Shown here one piece after another: positions 52,618 to 54,315 of a DNA stretch of 54,315 nt (position 1 is its first letter; each line of letters opens with the position of its first letter). The DNA is taken from positions 1 to 54,315 of the forward strand of contig JALFGN010000010.1 of assembly GCA_022777285.1 (NCBI GenBank), given 5' to 3'. The DNA comes from Blautia sp. GTDB taxonomy: Bacteria; Bacillota; Clostridia; Lachnospirales; Lachnospiraceae. The notes under the pieces were generated by a model that was not told where the DNA came from, made no database searches, and saw nothing but the letters and a program-made list of their open reading frames with translations. The translations under genes and the position numbers were made by a program.

Positions 52618-53531
52618 ACTTCCACCTCCAACAATGTAAGAATCAGTGCCATTCTGACATAAACTCCGTACTTGACCTGTTTGAAATAAGCAGCCCGTGG
52701 ATCCTTGTCCACCTCAGTGGAAATTTCGTTCACTCTTGGAAGTGGATGCAGAACCAGCATATCCGGTTTTGCAAGTTTCATCTTTTCTTTATCAAGAATA
52801 TAGAAATCTTTCATACGTACATAGTCTTCTTCGTTAAAGAAGCGCTCTTTCTGTACCCTTGTCATATAGAGAAGGTCAAGATCCGGAAGGGCATCTTCCA
52901 GACGTTCTACTTCAATAAATTCATGACCGCTTGCTTTGAGCACATCTTCACGGATATAATCGGGAACTTTCAGTTCTTCCGGAGAAATCAGCACAAATTT
53001 CACACCTTTATAACGCACAAGCGCTTCGATCAGAGAGTGCACGGTACGCCCAAACTTCAGGTCTCCGCACAATCCGATGGTAATGTTATCCAGACATCCT
53101 TTCATAGAACGAATGGTAAGCAGATCGGTGAGTGTCTGTGTCGGATGCTGATGGCCGCCATCTCCTGCATTGATCACAGGAATTTCCGATGCCATGGATG
53201 CCACCAGAGGTGCACCTTCCTTCGGATGACGCATTGCACAGATGTCCGCATAACAGGAAACCACACGAATGGTATCTGCTACGCTCTCTCCTTTCGATGC
53301 GGAACTGGAATCTGCACTGGAAAATCCCAGAACCTTTCCGCCCAGACGAAGCATCGCTGATTCAAAGCTCAGTCGTGTACGTGTACTTGGCTCATAGAAC
53401 AATGTAGCCATAATTTTTCCGTCACATGCATGGGCATACTTTTCCGGGTTTTTCTCAATATCATTCGCCAGATCCAGTACCTGATCCAACTCATCCAAGT
53501 TAAAATCCAACGGACTCATTAAGTGTCTCAT
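52611..53531 (-). CDS. pyrB: Aspartate carbamoyltransferase catalytic subunit
   Basis: 306 aa. Carbamoyl-phosphate site [16 protein letters not shown], then [15 protein letters not shown] and [12 protein letters not shown]. It condenses carbamoyl phosphate with aspartate, the committed step of pyrimidine synthesis. It forms the pyrBI pair; other pyr genes are not nearby. A promoter lies at 53593-53621. I see no PyrR-type attenuator in the 60-nt leader. Confidence 0.97.
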   Translation of the reverse strand: MRHLMSPLDFNLDELDQVLDLANDIEKNPEKYAHACDGKIMATLFYEPSTRTRLSFESAMLRLGGKVLGFSSADSSSASKGESVADTIRVVSCYADICAMRHPKEGAPLVASMASEIPVINAGDGGHQHPTQTLTDLLTIRSMKGCLDNITIGLCGDLKFGRTVHSLIEALVRYKGVKFVLISPEELKVPDYIREDVLKASGHEFIEVERLEDALPDLDLLYMTRVQKERFFNEEDYVRMKDFYILDKEKMKLAKPDMLVLHPLPRVNEISTEVDKDPRAAYFKQVKYGVYVRMALILTLLEVEVC

Positions 53532-53592
53532 ACATAACCTCCTGTGTATTTTTTCAAAATAAATCTGAAATCAAAAATTTATATCATATAGT

Positions 53593-53621
53593 ATTCTATA
53601 CCAGAACAGGGGTAATATCAA
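53593..53621 (-). promoter_or_regulatory. Promoter of pyrBI
   Basis: TTGATA (53616-53621) and TAGAAT (53593-53598), 17-bp spacing. The -35 touches the stop region of the upstream gene. Confidence 0.6.
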
Positions 53622-54007
53622 GAATTATCTGACAGTATTTTTTCAAAAAAAAGCCCCACTGCAAACCATACCGGAGCGTAGTCCAGACGAATCAATCCCT
53701 GATAATTGACAGGACTTTTGCTGTAGTCCCAGGGGCATACATGAAAATATCTGAGAATGCTCCCGCTGCCCAGTTCTGCCGCAAAAATCCCCGCCATATA
53801 GATACTCCCTCTAACAAAGACCGGACAGTTTTTCAAACACCTGGACAAAGGACCGATACAGGCTGCCATACCATAGATCGGAAACATCCACAGGGACGAC
53901 TGCCCGATCATACAATAGTCCTTTTTCCCAAAAGCATGCAGCCCTGTCCATAAAATCTCCATACACCAGCCTGCAGCCCCACAAATCAGAAACGAATGTC
54001 TTTTCAC
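53618..54007 (-). CDS. Small membrane protein, putative ABC transporter permease family (CmpB/DUF1113-like)
   Basis: 129 aa with about four hydrophobic segments. The motifs CGAAGWCMEILWTG, SSLWMFPIYGMA, ELGSGSILRYFHVCPWDYS and NYQGLIRLDYAPVWFAVGL are those of the CmpB-type family annotated as putative ABC permeases. No ATPase partner is seen and the function is unproven. The start is GTG at 54007 after AAGGAGG. It lies just downstream of palindrome copy 4 and upstream of pyrBI. Confidence 0.85.
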   Translation of the reverse strand: MKRHSFLICGAAGWCMEILWTGLHAFGKKDYCMIGQSSLWMFPIYGMAACIGPLSRCLKNCPVFVRGSIYMAGIFAAELGSGSILRYFHVCPWDYSKSPVNYQGLIRLDYAPVWFAVGLFFEKILSDNS

Positions 54008-54105
54008 GCTTTGCCTCCTTGTTTTTCCTTAGTATATCCATATCCGCCCTCCCTATTCAGCCCGGCTGCATACAAAGATTCGCCCCCGCTCCCGCCCCGC
54101 CCGGA

Positions 54106-54315
54106 ATTTCTTATTTGCCTGGCCATATGGAAGGATTTCTTAGTACTTTCGGATTTCCTGTAAAATCATCGAAGCAGAAAATTTTTCTTGTCTGTGCACT
54201 GCATCCATGCCCGCCCCGCAACACGTCCTGAAAAATCAAAACAAAGCCTTAACAGGTACCAGCAAAACGGGAGCAGGGCTGTTTGATTTCTGCGGCCCTT
54301 AGCAAACGCGCTTCG
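54106..54315. repeat. Palindromic-element family, copy 4 (cut by window end)
   Basis: Read in reverse complement, 54106-54315 matches the right arm and half of the core of copy 3: 54252-54315 is the first 64 bp of the core with a couple of changes from copy 2, and the arm again runs from the GGGCGG segment to AAGTACTAAGAAAT and on to CATATGGCCAG. The other half would lie beyond the window. The rest of this gap (54008-54105) is G/C-rich leader with no gene. Confidence 0.9.

Noticed and set aside
1-54315. CRISPR arrays, tRNA or rRNA genes, classical insertion sequences
   Set aside because: No regularly spaced short repeats, cloverleaf-like segments, rRNA signatures or DDE/HUH transposase genes were found. 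The only repeats are the four palindromic-element copies.

Overview
The window looks like a chromosomal segment of a member of the Lachnospiraceae (Clostridia, Bacillota). The reasons are the moderate G+C content, strong Shine-Dalgarno sites, GTG and TTG starts, the gene order, and a set of families typical of gut Clostridia (LoaP, EFR1 flavodoxin/ferredoxin, DUF3789, PFL/UPF0210, type-2 GalT, PyrBI). I cannot fix the genus. Nearly all genes lie on the minus strand. I saw no rRNA, tRNA, CRISPR array or classical insertion sequence.

Layout from left to right. (1) 1-6429: an envelope polysaccharide region on the minus strand. A polyprenyl-phosphate sugar transferase has its own terminator. It is followed by glmS, a CapD/FlaA1-type nucleotide-sugar dehydratase and a LoaP-like specialised NusG; the cluster runs out of the window on the left through a strongly foldable RNA segment. 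(2) 6599-28185: the conserved Bacillota housekeeping block yceD-rpmF-plsX-acpP-rnc-smc-ftsY-ylxM-ffh-rpsP-khpA-rimM-trmD, read right to left. It is broken twice. One break, between rpmF and plsX, holds a cell-wall-binding lipoprotein and a palindromic repeat. The other, between ftsY and ylxM, holds ilvA, a DUF362 ferredoxin protein, a Uma2 nuclease, larC, an unusual PEP/pyruvate-binding protein, an Rpn-type PD-(D/E)XK protein and a piece of the same repeat. trmD is fused in frame to an EFR1-type flavodoxin/ferredoxin, and the usual next gene, rplS, is absent. (3) 28244-39628: ackA and tmcAL (divergent), a small FeoB-associated Cys-rich protein with a metal-box-like operator, an ACT protein with its PFL partner, walJ-coaE-polA, type-2 galT, and an ArsR-like regulator. 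(4) 39702-40302: a complete, nearly 600-bp imperfect palindrome. (5) 40337-43690: a YtrA-like GntR regulator with an ABC transporter and a matching operator. (6) 43850-54007: a thioesterase and aspartokinase; an apparent operon MATE-MATE-moeA-like-xdhC-lrp-aminotransferase; pyrBI; and a CmpB-family membrane protein. (7) 54106-54315: another repeat copy, cut by the window end.

The most interesting signal is the dispersed palindromic repeat family. There are four copies, two of them exactly at breaks in an otherwise conserved gene order, and one lies next to an Rpn-family gene. Next come the TrmD-EFR1 fusion, the LoaP gene with its downstream structured RNA, the degenerate KaiC-like plus ATP-grasp protein, and terminators buried in the 3' ends of convergent coding regions.

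All functional names rest on motifs read by eye and on remembered family features. No database search was run.
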